This document shows, one piece after another, positions 9,910-18,939 of a stretch of DNA of 64,000 nucleotides. Each line of letters begins with the position of its first letter. The first letter of the stretch is position 1. The DNA comes from Bacteroidota bacterium. GTDB taxonomy: Bacteria; Bacteroidota; Bacteroidia; Flavobacteriales; Flavobacteriaceae. The notes under the pieces are model-generated. The model had not been told where the DNA came from. It saw only the letters and a list, made by a program, of their open reading frames with translations, and did no database searches. Where the stretch lies: contig JAFDZC010000018.1 in NCBI GenBank assembly GCA_018267095.1, positions 434,001 to 498,000 of the forward strand, read 5' to 3'. A program made the position numbers and the translations under genes.

Positions 9910-9937
9910 TCAGAATTCACATAAAAAACTGCATCAG

Positions 9938-10387
9938 ATGAGTTTATCTGCAAACATCATGGAGGAAATCAAAACCGCCATGCGCGCCAAAGATACCGTG
10001 GCGCTCGAAGCTTTACGCGCGATTAAATCGGCTATTTTATTGGCCCAAACCGAAAGTGGTGCCAAAGAGGAATTGTCAGCCGACGAAGAAATTAAATTAT
10101 TACAGCGTTTGGTCAAACAACGCAAAGACAGCGCAACAATCTATACCGAACAAGGCAGAGCTGATTTGGCTGCTCCTGAACTGGCTCAAGTAGCCGTGAT
10201 TGAGAAATTCTTGCCGGCACAATTGTCAGAGGCAGAGATTGAAGCTGCTGTGGCTAAAATCATCTCAGAGAATGGTTTCTCAGGAATGGCGGCTATGGGG
10301 CAAGTCATGGGCATGGCTTCGAAAGAGCTTTCTGGGCAAGCCGATGGCAAAACCATTTCAATGATTGTCAAAAAATTATTGGCTTAA
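9938..10387 (+). CDS. GatB/YqeY domain-containing protein
   Basis: The 149-residue cytoplasmic protein is a stand-alone YqeY-type protein, a helical domain related to the C-terminal tail of the GatB subunit of the tRNA amidotransferase. The opening region ALEALRAIKSAILLAQTE and the segment YTEQGRADLAAPELAQ followed by FLPAQLSEAE match the family pattern. The C-terminal half has the glycine-rich turn and the QADGKTIS motif seen in these proteins. The exact cellular role is not established; a link to tRNA-dependent amidation is only inferred from the shared domain. It is probably monocistronic. Confidence 0.85.
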   Translation: MSLSANIMEEIKTAMRAKDTVALEALRAIKSAILLAQTESGAKEELSADEEIKLLQRLVKQRKDSATIYTEQGRADLAAPELAQVAVIEKFLPAQLSEAEIEAAVAKIISENGFSGMAAMGQVMGMASKELSGQADGKTISMIVKKLLA

Positions 10388-10467
10388 TAAGATTTCAAGA
10401 TAGAAGGATTTTTATATCATATTGTTTAATAAGTCCTACGGTCTTATAATTTCACCATCTATATAAT

Positions 10468-10541
10468 GGCTGCGTAGTTCAACTGGATAGAATATCAGAT
10501 TTCGGCTCTGAGGGTTGGGGGTTCGAATCCCTTCGCGGTCA
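10468..10541 (+). tRNA. tRNA-Arg, anticodon TCG
   Basis: A full cloverleaf can be drawn. The acceptor arms are GGCTGCG and CGCGGTC with A as discriminator, the D stem is GTTC/GAAT, the anticodon stem is TCAGA/TCTGA with loop TTTCGGC, and the T arm is GGGGG-TTCGAAT-CCCTT. Bases 34-36 of the loop read TCG, which reads CGA codons. CCA is not encoded. Several G-U pairs occur but no mismatch breaks the arms. Confidence 0.88.
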
Positions 10542-10561
10542 CGAATAAATACACAAATAAG

Positions 10562-10593
10562 AAAAAACGCCAAGCTCGCTTGAGCGTTTTTTT
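10562..10593 (+). terminator. Terminator after tRNA-Arg
   Basis: AAACGC and AAGC pair with GCTT and GCGTTT around a short loop, followed by seven T. The same hairpin half is re-used as the start of each unit of the 107-base repeat that follows. Confidence 0.75.
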
Positions 10594-10860
10594 GTTTTGT
10601 GTATTTTCAAAGCGGAGCTTTGAGGGAACTGCACAGCAGAATCCCCTCAATTCCAAAATTACTCGATGTTCAGAGGCCAATCTCGCTTGAGCGTTTTTTT
10701 GTTTTGTGTATTTTCAAAGCGGAGCTTTGAGGGAACTGCACAGCAGAATCCCCTCAATTCCAAAATTACTCGATGTTCAGAGGCCAAGCTCGCTTGAGCG
10801 TTTTTTTGTTTTGTGTATTTTCAAAGCGGAGCTTTGAGGGAACTGCACAGCAGAATCCGC
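10575..10860 (+). repeat. 107-bp tandem direct repeat, about 2.7 copies
   Basis: The box CTCGCTTGAGCG followed by a T run begins at 10575, 10682 and 10789, a constant period of 107 bases. The copies are nearly identical (one visible difference is AAGCT versus AATCT just before the box in copy 2). Each contains TTTTCAAAGCGGAGCTTTGAGG, with inverted repeat CAAAGC/GCTTTG. The third copy breaks off after about 72 bases. No coding frame is conserved across it. The remaining 100 bases to the next gene hold only its upstream region. Confidence 0.9.
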
Positions 10861-10961
10861 TTTTTACACAACGAATCACTTCATCAGCTTGACTTTTATC
10901 ATGTTTTTATTGCTTTTGACGAGCTAACTTTAATACAGTTAATCATCAAAATACTTTCATT

Positions 10962-11381
10962 ATGAAACAGCGTGTTCCGGTATCGACCATTATGTCGAAA
11001 AACCTCATTAAACTCAATTTAACGGACGATTTAACCAAAGCCGAGGAATTATTCAAAAAGCATCACATTCGTCATATTCCGGTGGTCAATGGCAATAAAA
11101 TTCTCGGAATGATTAGTTATACAGATTTGCTCCGAATTTCATACGCAGATGCTATTGATGAAGACGAAACCAACGTAGAAGTAACTGTTTACAATATGTT
11201 TTCGCTCGAACAAGTCATGGCAAGAGATTTAGTAACCGTCTCACCTGAAACCAGCATTAAAGAAGTTGCAGAAATTCTGGCCAAACGAGAGTTTCACGCT
11301 TTGCCGGTAGTTGAAGGCGAATTGTTGGTAGGAATTGTCTCAACCACGGATTTGATTAAATACTTGATTGAACAATATTAA
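10962..11381 (+). CDS. CBS domain pair protein
   Basis: The 139-residue protein consists of two CBS domains and nothing else. Domain 1 spans about residues 1-60 (VSTIMSKNLIKLN, then HIRHIPVVNGNKILGMISYTDLL) and domain 2 about 80-139 (VMARDLVTVSPETSIKE, then HALPVVEGELLVGIVSTTDLI). Paired CBS domains form a module that binds adenine nucleotides or S-adenosylmethionine and usually reports energy state to a partner. No catalytic domain is fused and no partner is evident beside it. It is a single-gene unit ending in a clear terminator. Confidence 0.85.
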   Translation: MKQRVPVSTIMSKNLIKLNLTDDLTKAEELFKKHHIRHIPVVNGNKILGMISYTDLLRISYADAIDEDETNVEVTVYNMFSLEQVMARDLVTVSPETSIKEVAEILAKREFHALPVVEGELLVGIVSTTDLIKYLIEQY

Positions 11382-11384
11382 AAG

Positions 11385-11413
11385 AATGCTCCTGATTACG
11401 GGAGCATTTTTTT
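11385..11413 (+). terminator. Rho-independent terminator after the CBS gene
   Basis: AATGCTCC (11385-11392) pairs with GGGAGCATT (11400-11408), followed by a run of T. Confidence 0.85.
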
Positions 11414-11443
11414 ATTATTTTAGTGGCTTAAAATCATTGGTTT

Positions 11444-13186
11444 ATGAAAATAAAATTACTTACGATACTAGTCTTTTTTGTCACTTTGCTCAGCATGAAT
11501 GCTCAAACAAGTTTTTCATACAGTAGCTTTTTGTTTTGCAACGACGACCCAATGGAGGTTCCCACCATCACTGGTCAACAGGGCGGTATTTTTTCTTCTT
11601 CACCTCCAGGAGGTTTGAGCTTAGATGCAGTAACAGGAGCTATTTATCCGATTGCCAGTACTCTGGGCATGTATACAGTTACCTATACTGTGCTCTCAAA
11701 CGGAACTAACCCAACAGAAACCTACTCTGTGGCAGTCGGAATTCAATCACCGCTAGTTCCGACTTTTGATCCAATAGCAACCATTTGTCAAGGTACAACT
11801 CCTCCGGTATTACCAACAACTTCAAACAATGGAATTACAGGAACTTGGTCGCCCTCAACGGTAAGTAATACAGCTACTACTGTCTACACATTTACACCAA
11901 ATTTAGGTCAATGCGCTGTTAATATTACTATGGTTATTCCGGTTTTACCTGCGGCAACTATTCAAATTTCAGCGCCGAGCCCTGCGGTATTTTGTCAAGG
12001 AACTCAGATTGCTATGACTTTGAGTGCCTCGGGTGTAAATGGCCCGCTGATATACAGTATTGACGGTGGTGCTTTATACACAATTACTTTGAATCCATCG
12101 GGTTCTGTGTCTATTATTCTTCCTGATGGATTAGAAGCAGGCTCACACAATATTACAGTAACTGGCAGTGATTATTGTGGTGGAACTGCTGTGGCGACAT
12201 TGGCATTTGACATTCAAACAGCTGTACCGGTTGATTCGCTTCCGGATGTAACCGTTTGTGGTTCATACACTCTTCCGCAAATTAATTTTGGAAATTACTA
12301 TACTAATTTAAATGGTACCGGAACTCAATTGTTCGCGAATGATATATTAACTTCTAGTCAAGTAGTTTATATCTATGCACCAGCTGCTAACGGTATGTGT
12401 AGCGCAGAACATGCTTTTCATATTACCGTAGTCCCGGTTCAAATGCCAGTAATTTATGGGCAAGACAACCATGATTATATTTATGTTGATGGAAATACGG
12501 TGGTGCAACCTTTACTACTTTCAGTTTCTTTAAACGCGAATTATACTTATCAGTGGTATGAATCAGGAGTTGTTATTCCAAATGCCAACCAATCCACTTA
12601 TTTGGTCAATACGCACAAAGAAAGTGGCTTGCATGTTTACCAAGTTAGAGCAACTTATGATTTTGGAGGTTGCGAAAGTTATTCGCAAGATTTTGTAGTT
12701 CACGAAAGCCCTGTTCCGGCTCCTTTAGGAAATCAAGACCAGACCTTTAGTCAGGGACAAACCTTAGCTGATTTGATTGTAAATGGCCAAAACATTCAAT
12801 GGTATGATGGTTTAGGCCGAAATGTAAACGCCAATCCGCTGCCGCTTTCAACGGTTTTGGTTGATGGGGTAACTTATTACGCCAGCCAAACCATCAATGG
12901 GCACGAAAGCCCCGATAGATTGCCTGTTACGGTGCATTTAAATGTCATGGGTAATACCACTTTTGATCGCGCATCGGTTATGATTTTGCCTAATCCGGTT
13001 CAAGACATTTTGTTTGTTCAAAGTAATGAGCCGGTCAATCACATTGAGATTTATAACATAATGGGACAAAAACTCATTGATGCGCATACTTCAAAAGTCA
13101 TGATGCAATCATTGCCCTCAGGAGTTTACATTGTACAAGTAAGTACTAAAGCCGGGCAACAAAGTTTACGCGTTGTAAAAGAATAA
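11444..13186 (+). CDS. Secreted protein with type IX secretion C-terminal sorting domain
   Basis: The 580-residue protein begins with a signal peptide (about residues 1-20, ending SMNAQ). The body is made of beta-rich, threonine- and proline-rich segments resembling immunoglobulin-like adhesin modules, with cysteine pairs near residues 110-150 and 250-300. The last 70-75 residues form a typical type A sorting domain: ILPNPVQDILFVQSNE, then HIEIYNIMGQKL, then LPSGVYIVQVST, ending in KxxxxRVVKE. Such domains direct export through the type IX machinery, whose core genes gldKLMN lie 28 kb downstream in this window. It is probably a surface protein or adhesin. It converges on rpe with one base between the stop codons. 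Confidence 0.9.
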   Translation: MKIKLLTILVFFVTLLSMNAQTSFSYSSFLFCNDDPMEVPTITGQQGGIFSSSPPGGLSLDAVTGAIYPIASTLGMYTVTYTVLSNGTNPTETYSVAVGIQSPLVPTFDPIATICQGTTPPVLPTTSNNGITGTWSPSTVSNTATTVYTFTPNLGQCAVNITMVIPVLPAATIQISAPSPAVFCQGTQIAMTLSASGVNGPLIYSIDGGALYTITLNPSGSVSIILPDGLEAGSHNITVTGSDYCGGTAVATLAFDIQTAVPVDSLPDVTVCGSYTLPQINFGNYYTNLNGTGTQLFANDILTSSQVVYIYAPAANGMCSAEHAFHITVVPVQMPVIYGQDNHDYIYVDGNTVVQPLLLSVSLNANYTYQWYESGVVIPNANQSTYLVNTHKESGLHVYQVRATYDFGGCESYSQDFVVHESPVPAPLGNQDQTFSQGQTLADLIVNGQNIQWYDGLGRNVNANPLPLSTVLVDGVTYYASQTINGHESPDRLPVTVHLNVMGNTTFDRASVMILPNPVQDILFVQSNEPVNHIEIYNIMGQKLIDAHTSKVMMQSLPSGVYIVQVSTKAGQQSLRVVKE

Positions 13187-13187
13187 A

Positions 13188-13847
13188 TTAAATAGCATAT
13201 TCTTTAAGTCGAACAATGGCTTCAGCTGGATTCTCGTCTTTAAAAACGGCATTCCCGGCCACCAATACATCTGCGCCTGCGGCAGATAGCTGTCGGGCGT
13301 TTTTATCAGATACACCACCGTCAATTTCGATTAAAGCTTTGGCGTTTTTTACTTCAATAAGTGATTTTAATTTTTTGATTTTTTGATAAGTATTCTCAAT
13401 AAATGATTGTCCGCCAAAACCGGGATTCACACTCATCAAACAAACCAAATCGACCTCTTGAATAATGTCTTCAAGAACAGAAATCGGTGTGTGCGGATTC
13501 AATGCTACGCCGGCGTTCATTCCTTCAGCTTTGATGGCTTGAATGGTTCTGTGCAAATGAGTACAAGCTTCGTAGTGAACCGTCAAAACATTCGCGCCCA
13601 AAGCGGCAAAAGTTTTAATGTATCTATCCGGATCAACAATCATCAAATGCACATCAACCGTTTTTTGAGCATGACGCGTAATGGCCTCCAAAACCGGCAT
13701 ACCAAATGAAATATTGGGCACAAAAACGCCGTCCATAATATCAATGTGAAACCAATCGGCCTTAGACTGATTAATCATTTCAATATCGCGTTGTAAGTTG
13801 CCAAAATCGGCTGAAAGTACTGAGGGTGCAATAAGTGGTGTTCTCAT
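13188..13847 (-). CDS. rpe: Ribulose-phosphate 3-epimerase
   Basis: Rpe interconverts D-ribulose 5-phosphate and D-xylulose 5-phosphate in the pentose phosphate pathway. The 219-residue TIM-barrel protein has all expected motifs: APSVLSADFGNL near the start, HIDIMDGVFVPNISFG with the catalytic aspartate, DVHLMI, MSVNPGFGGQSFI with the phosphate-binding loop, and EIDGGV near residue 175. Length is normal. A -7 box TACCTTTG lies about 20 bases upstream of the start, suggesting its own promoter. Confidence 0.96.
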   Translation of the reverse strand: MRTPLIAPSVLSADFGNLQRDIEMINQSKADWFHIDIMDGVFVPNISFGMPVLEAITRHAQKTVDVHLMIVDPDRYIKTFAALGANVLTVHYEACTHLHRTIQAIKAEGMNAGVALNPHTPISVLEDIIQEVDLVCLMSVNPGFGGQSFIENTYQKIKKLKSLIEVKNAKALIEIDGGVSDKNARQLSAAGADVLVAGNAVFKDENPAEAIVRLKEYAI

Positions 13848-13866
13848 AGAGTTGTGAAGTTTATCA

Positions 13867-13874
13867 CAAAGGTA
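13867..13874 (-). promoter_or_regulatory. Probable -7 box of rpe
   Basis: The minus strand reads TACCTTTG, a match to TAnnTTTG, 20 bases before the rpe start codon. No good TTG is found at the standard 17-23 base spacing (a TTG lies 25 bases away), so the call is tentative. Confidence 0.4.
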
Positions 13875-13935
13875 AATGATTTGGTTTAACCAGATATGAC
13901 AAAACTCATATTTGAACTTTAATTAAATCTTAGAC

Positions 13936-14054
13936 TTTGCTTCCCTTAAAAAGCAAAACTTCTTACACGAGCCGCAGGCGAACTGAGCGTAGCTAAACCC
14001 GAGAGCAAAGCTCGAACAGACCGGAGGGTTGCTTCCCATAAAAAAGCAAAACTC
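13936..14054. repeat. GC-rich element bounded by two imperfect 26-base direct repeats
   Basis: The 306-base gap between rpe and rpoD holds two near-identical boxes, TTGCTTCCC(T/A)TAAAAA(A)GCAAAACT, at about 13937-13961 and 14029-14053. Each box has a small inverted repeat TTGCTT/AAGCAA. Between them are about 67 bases that are clearly more GC-rich than the flanks and contain short inverted repeats such as GAGC-AAA-GCTC. No open frame is convincing. The right-hand box merges into the rpoD terminator. Confidence 0.55.
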
Positions 14055-14073
14055 CGGTAATCAGCCGGAGTTT
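14041..14073 (-). terminator. Terminator of rpoD
   Basis: On the minus strand AAACTCCGG, loop CTGATTA, CCGGAGTTTT is followed by GCTTTTTT. It lies 80 bases after the rpoD stop. Confidence 0.8.
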
Positions 14074-14153
14074 CAATCATCAATCAAAAAACGAACAGTT
14101 AATCAGACTGTTGTCATCGTGTGTAAAATTCTTTTGTGAACTTTACCCTTGGA

Positions 14154-15017
14154 TTATCCAAGATATGTTTTTAGTATTTTACTTCTAGAGGTGTGTTTTA
14201 ATCTGCGAATCGCTTTTTCTTTAATCTGACGAACGCGTTCACGAGTTAAGTCAAAAGTTTCACCGATTTCTTCAAGAGTCATCGGGTGTTGATCACCCAA
14301 ACCAAAGTACAAACGAACTACATCGGCCTCACGTGGAGTAAGCGTTTCTAATGAACGCTCAATTTCAGTACGCAATGATTCATGAATTAATTCTCTATCC
14401 GGATTCGGAGATTCGCCCGAGCGCAAAACGTCGTACAAGTTTGAATCTTCACCTTCAACAAGCGGCGCATCCATTGATAAGTGACGACCAGAATTTTTCA
14501 TGCTCTCTTTAACGTCATTGACCGTCATATCCAATTCTTTGGCAATTTCTTCTGCCGATGGCGGACGCTCGTTAGATTGCTCGAGTAAAGCATACATTTT
14601 ATTGATTTTGTTGATCGAGCCAATTTTGTTCAGCGGTAAACGAACAATTCTCGATTGTTCAGCCAAAGCTTGAAGAATAGATTGACGAATCCACCAAACG
14701 GCGTACGAAATGAACTTAAAACCACGGGTTTCATCAAAACGTTGAGCCGCTTTAATCAGACCCAGATTTCCTTCGTTAATTAAATCCGGAAGTGTTAATC
14801 CTTGATTTTGATATTGTTTGGCCACCGAAACCACAAAGCGAAGATTGGCTTTGGTTAGTTTTTCGAGGGCTCTTTGATCACCTGCTTTGATTCTTTGTGC
14901 CAATTCTACTTCTTCATCGGCTGTAATCAAATCTACTTTACCAATTTCTTGTAAATACTTGTCAAGCGACGCGGTTTCACGATTGGTTACCTGTTTGGTG
15001 ATTTTGAGTTGTCTCAT
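14154..15017 (-). CDS. rpoD: Primary RNA polymerase sigma factor (RpoD/SigA)
   Basis: This is the housekeeping sigma factor that directs RNA polymerase to promoters. The 287-residue protein is the short Bacteroidota form lacking region 1.1 and the non-conserved insert. Region 1.2 is at the N terminus ([16 protein letters not shown]). Region 2 includes [20 protein letters not shown] and the -10 binding stretch [10 protein letters not shown]. Region 3 follows, and region 4 has the helix-turn-helix [21 protein letters not shown] sequence AAAGGAG lies eight bases upstream of the ATG, a good Shine-Dalgarno match that fixes the start and is unusual in this phylum. Confidence 0.96.
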   Translation of the reverse strand: MRQLKITKQVTNRETASLDKYLQEIGKVDLITADEEVELAQRIKAGDQRALEKLTKANLRFVVSVAKQYQNQGLTLPDLINEGNLGLIKAAQRFDETRGFKFISYAVWWIRQSILQALAEQSRIVRLPLNKIGSINKINKMYALLEQSNERPPSAEEIAKELDMTVNDVKESMKNSGRHLSMDAPLVEGEDSNLYDVLRSGESPNPDRELIHESLRTEIERSLETLTPREADVVRLYFGLGDQHPMTLEEIGETFDLTRERVRQIKEKAIRRLKHTSRSKILKTYLG

Positions 15018-15025
15018 GTTTTATT

Positions 15026-15032
15026 CTCCTTT
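15026..15032 (-). promoter_or_regulatory. Shine-Dalgarno-like ribosome binding site of rpoD
   Basis: The minus strand carries AAAGGAG with eight bases between it and the rpoD ATG. Most other genes in this window have no such sequence, so it stands out. Confidence 0.6.
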
Positions 15033-15111
15033 TTTTAAAAGATTCTCGGCTTGTACGGTATAAGTTCCAAAAAAGTTACAAACAGCCTTAAATTTTTTTA
15101 TTTTGGGCATT

Positions 15112-15165
15112 TCCCTGCGGGTCGGGCTGTGCGCACTCGCTTTTTGGCGGTCATTCTTCTCAATT
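15112..15165 (+). repeat. Possible half copy of a flavobacterial hairpin repeat
   Basis: The stretch GGGCATTTCCCTGCGGGTCG followed by GGCTGTGCGCACTCGCTTTTT resembles the leading half of the element seen at 9837-9909 (TCGGGCT...ATCCGCT...TCTTTT). The hairpin second half is missing. It lies in the gap upstream of rpoD; the rest of that 296-base gap shows no gene. Confidence 0.35.
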
Positions 15166-15263
15166 AAAAAATTATTTTTGAATCAATCAATTGTTTTGCT
15201 TTATGATTGCAACTGGCCAAAAGAGCTCAAACAAAGCTTCCATCCCTAATGCAATTTGCGAAT

Positions 15264-15290
15264 ATAAAAAAACCCGGTATTAAACCGGGT
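15264..15290 (-). terminator. Terminator of the lipoprotein gene
   Basis: On the minus strand ACCCGGT, short AT loop, ACCGGGT is followed by seven T, 24 bases after the stop of the lipoprotein gene. Confidence 0.85.
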
Positions 15291-15313
15291 AATATTTGTA
15301 TAAGTAAGATTAT

Positions 15314-16003
15314 CTATAAGGTTCTGTTGGCAACCCAAGTACCGGATTGACTCAAATTATTTTGCCAAACACCGTTGGCACTGTTGCCAAAAATGCCTCC
15401 TGAAAAATTAGCGTTTTCCATCGAGCCTGAAATCGAAATTCCTTTGCTGCTTCCATGAATGTACCAAATAGAATCTTCAGGAGTTGAATAGGCCAAGCCA
15501 TAAATTGATTCACCACTGGTCATCAGATTAAAAGTTCCGTTGTCTGAATCGCCGTTGTATGAACCCTGAAAACACTTTACTTGGCTATCTGAATACTCTT
15601 TCATCAAAATCATCGAAACTTTGTCATATCCCGGCATCACCAAATCTGTAACTTCAATTTCATCACCATGAGCATTACAGTTAAAGTCAAATTTCATGTT
15701 GCCTTTGGTAAATGTAAGCCCGGAAATATTTTGATTTTGAGCTACCGATTCGCTGGTGGTAAAAGTGTGCTTGGTGCCCTGTATAACTAAAGTAGCATTA
15801 ATGGTTCCGTCATTATGGATGTTTATTTTTGCTACTCCTGAAGGACCGACCAAAATGCCTTTATAGATGCCGTAGTTTGACAGATCATGCGCTACAACTG
15901 CTTCTGGACTAGTAGCCAAAGCAGCTGGTTGTGAGTCAGAATCGTCGCTTTTAGAGCACGAAAAAAGGGTAGAAATAAATAGAAGGGTAAAGAATTTCTT
16001 CAT
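15314..16003 (-). CDS. Lipoprotein of unknown function
   Basis: The 229-residue product starts with a lipoprotein signal (MKKFFTLLFISTLFSCSK) with a lipobox ending at cysteine 16, followed by a serine/aspartate-rich linker typical of outer-membrane or surface lipoproteins in this phylum. The rest looks like an all-beta domain with regular glycine-turns (for example GTKHTFTTSES, SGLTFTKGNMKFDF, YGLAYSTPEDSIWYIHGSSKG). I do not recognise the family. It is monocistronic, with terminators on both sides. Confidence 0.75.
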   Translation of the reverse strand: MKKFFTLLFISTLFSCSKSDDSDSQPAALATSPEAVVAHDLSNYGIYKGILVGPSGVAKINIHNDGTINATLVIQGTKHTFTTSESVAQNQNISGLTFTKGNMKFDFNCNAHGDEIEVTDLVMPGYDKVSMILMKEYSDSQVKCFQGSYNGDSDNGTFNLMTSGESIYGLAYSTPEDSIWYIHGSSKGISISGSMENANFSGGIFGNSANGVWQNNLSQSGTWVANRTL

Positions 16004-16121
16004 ATGTTTGTTTGATTAGGGGTTTGTATTAGTTTGTTGTTGTAAAAATAATTACCAAAAAGTAAGTGACTAAGAAAAATCGATAAAAGCATCACAAACT
16101 CGACCAGAGTTTAACTTTAAC

Positions 16122-16160
16122 AAAAAACCCTCACTTCGTCGATGAAATGAGGGTTTTTTT
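16122..16160. terminator. Terminator of pnp (bidirectional hairpin)
   Basis: AAAAAACCCTCA and TGAGGGTTTTTTT pair around a 14-base loop with A and T runs on both sides, 12 bases beyond the pnp stop. It can act in either direction, but only pnp ends here. Confidence 0.85.
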
Positions 16161-16171
16161 ATCTTCAGAAA

Positions 16172-18376
16172 TTATTCTTTTTTATCTCTTGGCGGTCTGT
16201 TGTGGTCTCTCGGAGGGCGGTTTTCGTCACGCGGAGGACGATTCTCGTCTCTTGGAGGTCTTGGCAATAAGGCCTTTTTAGAAACACGCTCTTTTTTGGT
16301 TTTCGGGTCGATGCCCATATATTTCACGGTAAATACATCGCCCATTTTAACCACATCAGCAACGTTTTCGGTGCGCTCCCAAGCTAGCTCAGAAACGTGC
16401 AATAAAACTTCGTTGCCCGGAGCTTGCGTATATTCAACTACAGCGCCAAAATCTAACATTTTAATCACTTTTACTTCGTAGCTCTCACCAACGGTTGGTT
16501 TAAAAATAATCGAGTCGATTTTGGCCAATACTGCTGCAATTCCATCCGGATCTGTACCCAAGATTTCAACAATACCTTCTTCGTTGACTTCATTGATGAC
16601 AATGGTAGTTCCAGTAGCTTTTTGCAATTCTTGAATCACTTTACCACCCGGACCAATAAGAGCACCGATAAAGTTTCCTGGAATGGTACGCATAATGATT
16701 TTAGGAGCATGTTTTTTCACATCAGCTCTAGGAGCAGGAATGGTTTCAATCAATTTCTCTAAAATATGCATACGGCCGGCACGAGCTTGTTCAAGCGCTT
16801 GCTCCATGATATCGTATCGCAAACCATCAATTTTGATATCCATTTGACAAGCAGTAATGCCATCTTTGGTTCCGGTTACTTTAAAATCCATATCGCCTAA
16901 GTGATCTTCATCACCCAAGATATCTGACAATACTGCGAATTTTTCTCCGTCGGTAATAAGCCCCATGGCAATTCCTGAAACCGGTTTGATCATCTGAACT
17001 CCAGAATCCATCAGCGCCATCGTTCCGGCACAAACGGTTGCCATCGATGATGATCCGTTAGATTCTAATACTTCTGACACAATACGAACGGTGTACGGAC
17101 AATCCGCAGGAATCATGTTTTTCAACGCGCGTTGGGCCAAGTTTCCGTGACCTACCTCACGTCGTGAAGTTCCTCTGAGCGGTTTGGCTTCACCGGTTGA
17201 AAACGGCGGGAAATTATAATGTAAGTAGAATTTTTCTTCTCCTTGCTCAGACGGCAAATCAATTTGGTTGGCCTCGCGTGAAGTTCCCAAAGTTACGGTT
17301 GCCAAAGCTTGCGTTTCTCCGCGGGTAAAAAGCGAAGAACCGTGTACCGATGGCAAATAGTCAACCTCACACCAAATCGGACGAATGTCAGTAGTTTTAC
17401 GACCGTCCAAACGAATTCCTTTTTCAAGGATAACATTGCGAACCGCTTCTTTTTGGGTTTTGTAGTTGTATTTGCTAACCAATTCAGCTAAATCAGCGTT
17501 TTCGGCATATTCTTCTTCAGAATACAAGGCAACTACTTCTTCTTTTACGGCTGCAAATTTTTCACCTCTTTCGCTTTTGGCAGAAGCTTCTTGCGCAATG
17601 GCATAGTATTTATCATAAGCCGCTGCTTTTACTTTTTTATAAACAGCTTCGTCTTCTTTCTCCGGCTCGTAGGTTCTGTATTCTGGTGAACCCACCGCTG
17701 CTCTGAGTTTTTCTTGTGCTTTGATTTGCGCTTTAATTGCTTCGTGTGCAAATTTGATGGCCTCGATCATTTCGGCTTCTGAAATTTCTTTCATTTCGCC
17801 TTCTACCATACAAACTGAATCCGCTGAAGCACCAATCATCATGTCAATGTCGGATAATTCTAATTGTGCTTTGCTCGGATTGATGACGAGTTTTCCGTCT
17901 ACGCGTGCAACACGAACCTCTGAAATTAAATTGTAAAATGGAATGTCTGATACGGCCAACGCAGCTGAAGCAGCTAATCCGGCCAATGCATCGGGCATTA
18001 CATTTTCGTCATGCGACATGAGTTGAATCATGACCTGCGTTTCGGCGTGGTAATCATCCGGGAAAAGCGGACGCAATACGCGGTCAACCAAACGCATGGT
18101 TAAAACTTCGGCGTCACTCGGGCGCGCTTCTCTTTTAAAGAAACCGCCCGGGAAACGTCCTGCTGCGGCAAATTTTTCACGGTAGTCAACCGTCAAGGGT
18201 AAAAAATCAACCCCTGGGTTAGCGGTTCTTGCCGAAACCGCTGTAGCTAATAGCATACAGTCGCCTGAACGGACGACAACCGATCCGTCGGCTTGTTTGG
18301 CTAATTTTCCAGTTTCGATTGAGATGGTTCTTCCATCGCCCAAATCGATGACTTCTGTCGTTGCTTTTGGAATCAT
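16172..18376 (-). CDS. pnp: Polyribonucleotide nucleotidyltransferase (PNPase)
   Basis: PNPase is the phosphorolytic 3'-5' exoribonuclease of mRNA decay. The 734-residue protein has two RNase PH domains (about 1-225 and 310-545) separated by a helical linker. A KH domain contains [20 protein letters not shown]. An S1 RNA-binding domain follows near residue 630 ([20 protein letters not shown]). The catalytic second core has the [20 protein letters not shown] stretch. The C terminus carries four tandem PPRDxNR-type repeats, a disordered basic tail specific to this lineage. It is downstream of rpsO, the classic rpsO-pnp pair, with a hairpin between them. Confidence 0.97.
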   Translation of the reverse strand: MIPKATTEVIDLGDGRTISIETGKLAKQADGSVVVRSGDCMLLATAVSARTANPGVDFLPLTVDYREKFAAAGRFPGGFFKREARPSDAEVLTMRLVDRVLRPLFPDDYHAETQVMIQLMSHDENVMPDALAGLAASAALAVSDIPFYNLISEVRVARVDGKLVINPSKAQLELSDIDMMIGASADSVCMVEGEMKEISEAEMIEAIKFAHEAIKAQIKAQEKLRAAVGSPEYRTYEPEKEDEAVYKKVKAAAYDKYYAIAQEASAKSERGEKFAAVKEEVVALYSEEEYAENADLAELVSKYNYKTQKEAVRNVILEKGIRLDGRKTTDIRPIWCEVDYLPSVHGSSLFTRGETQALATVTLGTSREANQIDLPSEQGEEKFYLHYNFPPFSTGEAKPLRGTSRREVGHGNLAQRALKNMIPADCPYTVRIVSEVLESNGSSSMATVCAGTMALMDSGVQMIKPVSGIAMGLITDGEKFAVLSDILGDEDHLGDMDFKVTGTKDGITACQMDIKIDGLRYDIMEQALEQARAGRMHILEKLIETIPAPRADVKKHAPKIIMRTIPGNFIGALIGPGGKVIQELQKATGTTIVINEVNEEGIVEILGTDPDGIAAVLAKIDSIIFKPTVGESYEVKVIKMLDFGAVVEYTQAPGNEVLLHVSELAWERTENVADVVKMGDVFTVKYMGIDPKTKKERVSKKALLPRPPRDENRPPRDENRPPRDHNRPPRDKKE

Positions 18377-18466
18377 AAGTTCTAATTCTGTTAATTAAAC
18401 AAAGGGCGTTGTGTTGTTGTAGTTGTTGTACCCAATGAAAAACCAAACTTTTTATGCTTAATAGCT

Positions 18467-18497
18467 AAAAAAAAGAGGCGCGCGGGCACCTCTTTTT
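18467..18497 (-). terminator. Hairpin with T run between rpsO and pnp
   Basis: On the minus strand AAAAAGAGG(TGC) and (GCG)CCTCTTTTTTT pair around a GC-rich loop just after rpsO. It should end or attenuate transcription before pnp, so pnp would depend on read-through or another promoter. Confidence 0.75.
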
Positions 18498-18505
18498 CTG
18501 AATTG

Positions 18506-18775
18506 TTATTTTCTGATATTCAATTCTTTAATAATCTCACGGTATCTCGTAATGTCTGTTTTCTTGAGATAGTCGAGCAATGAGCGTCTTTTACCTACCA
18601 ATTTTACCAATGAGCGCTCGGTGTTGTAATCGTGACGATTTTTTTTCAAGTGCTCCGTAAGGTGGTTGATTCTGAACGTGAACAAGGCGATTTGCCCCTC
18701 GGCAGAACCTGTGTTTTCAGCTTTACCTCCGTGTTTTGCGAAGATTTCAGCTTTTACTTCTTTAGTTAAGTACAT
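18506..18775 (-). CDS. rpsO: 30S ribosomal protein S15
   Basis: S15 is a primary 16S rRNA binding protein of the small subunit platform. From the ATG at 18775 the product has 89 residues, the standard length, starting [12 protein letters not shown]. The diagnostic region with the H-N-S-rich RNA contact ([42 protein letters not shown]) is intact. An upstream ATG at 18823 would add 16 residues that no S15 has and is rejected. A well-matched promoter lies 57 bases upstream. Confidence 0.97.
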   Translation of the reverse strand: MYLTKEVKAEIFAKHGGKAENTGSAEGQIALFTFRINHLTEHLKKNRHDYNTERSLVKLVGKRRSLLDYLKKTDITRYREIIKELNIRK

Positions 18776-18831
18776 GCTAATATTATTTAAATGATTATTA
18801 TGTATGAACCGAGATTTTCTCAATTCGTGTG

Positions 18832-18859
18832 CAAATGTAAAAATAAATATTGATTACAA
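18832..18859 (-). promoter_or_regulatory. Promoter of rpsO-pnp
   Basis: On the minus strand TTG (18857-18859), 17 bases, TACATTTG (18832-18839). This is a full match to the Bacteroidota consensus TTG-N17-23-TAnnTTTG. Transcription would start near 18827, about 50 bases before rpsO. Confidence 0.65.
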
Positions 18860-18939
18860 AAGGCTCGCGTGTGAATATTTCTAAAACTTTTTGGCAACAT
18901 TGCTTTTTCTGGACAATTAAGGCAAGATGTGTGAAAAAT

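Noticed and set aside
10575-10860. Possible CRISPR array
   Set aside because: The units are 107 bases long, contiguous and identical throughout, with no variable spacers and no cas gene nearby.
18776-18823. N-terminal extension of S15
   Set aside because: The ATG at 18775 gives the standard S15 length and the extension has no counterpart in the family.
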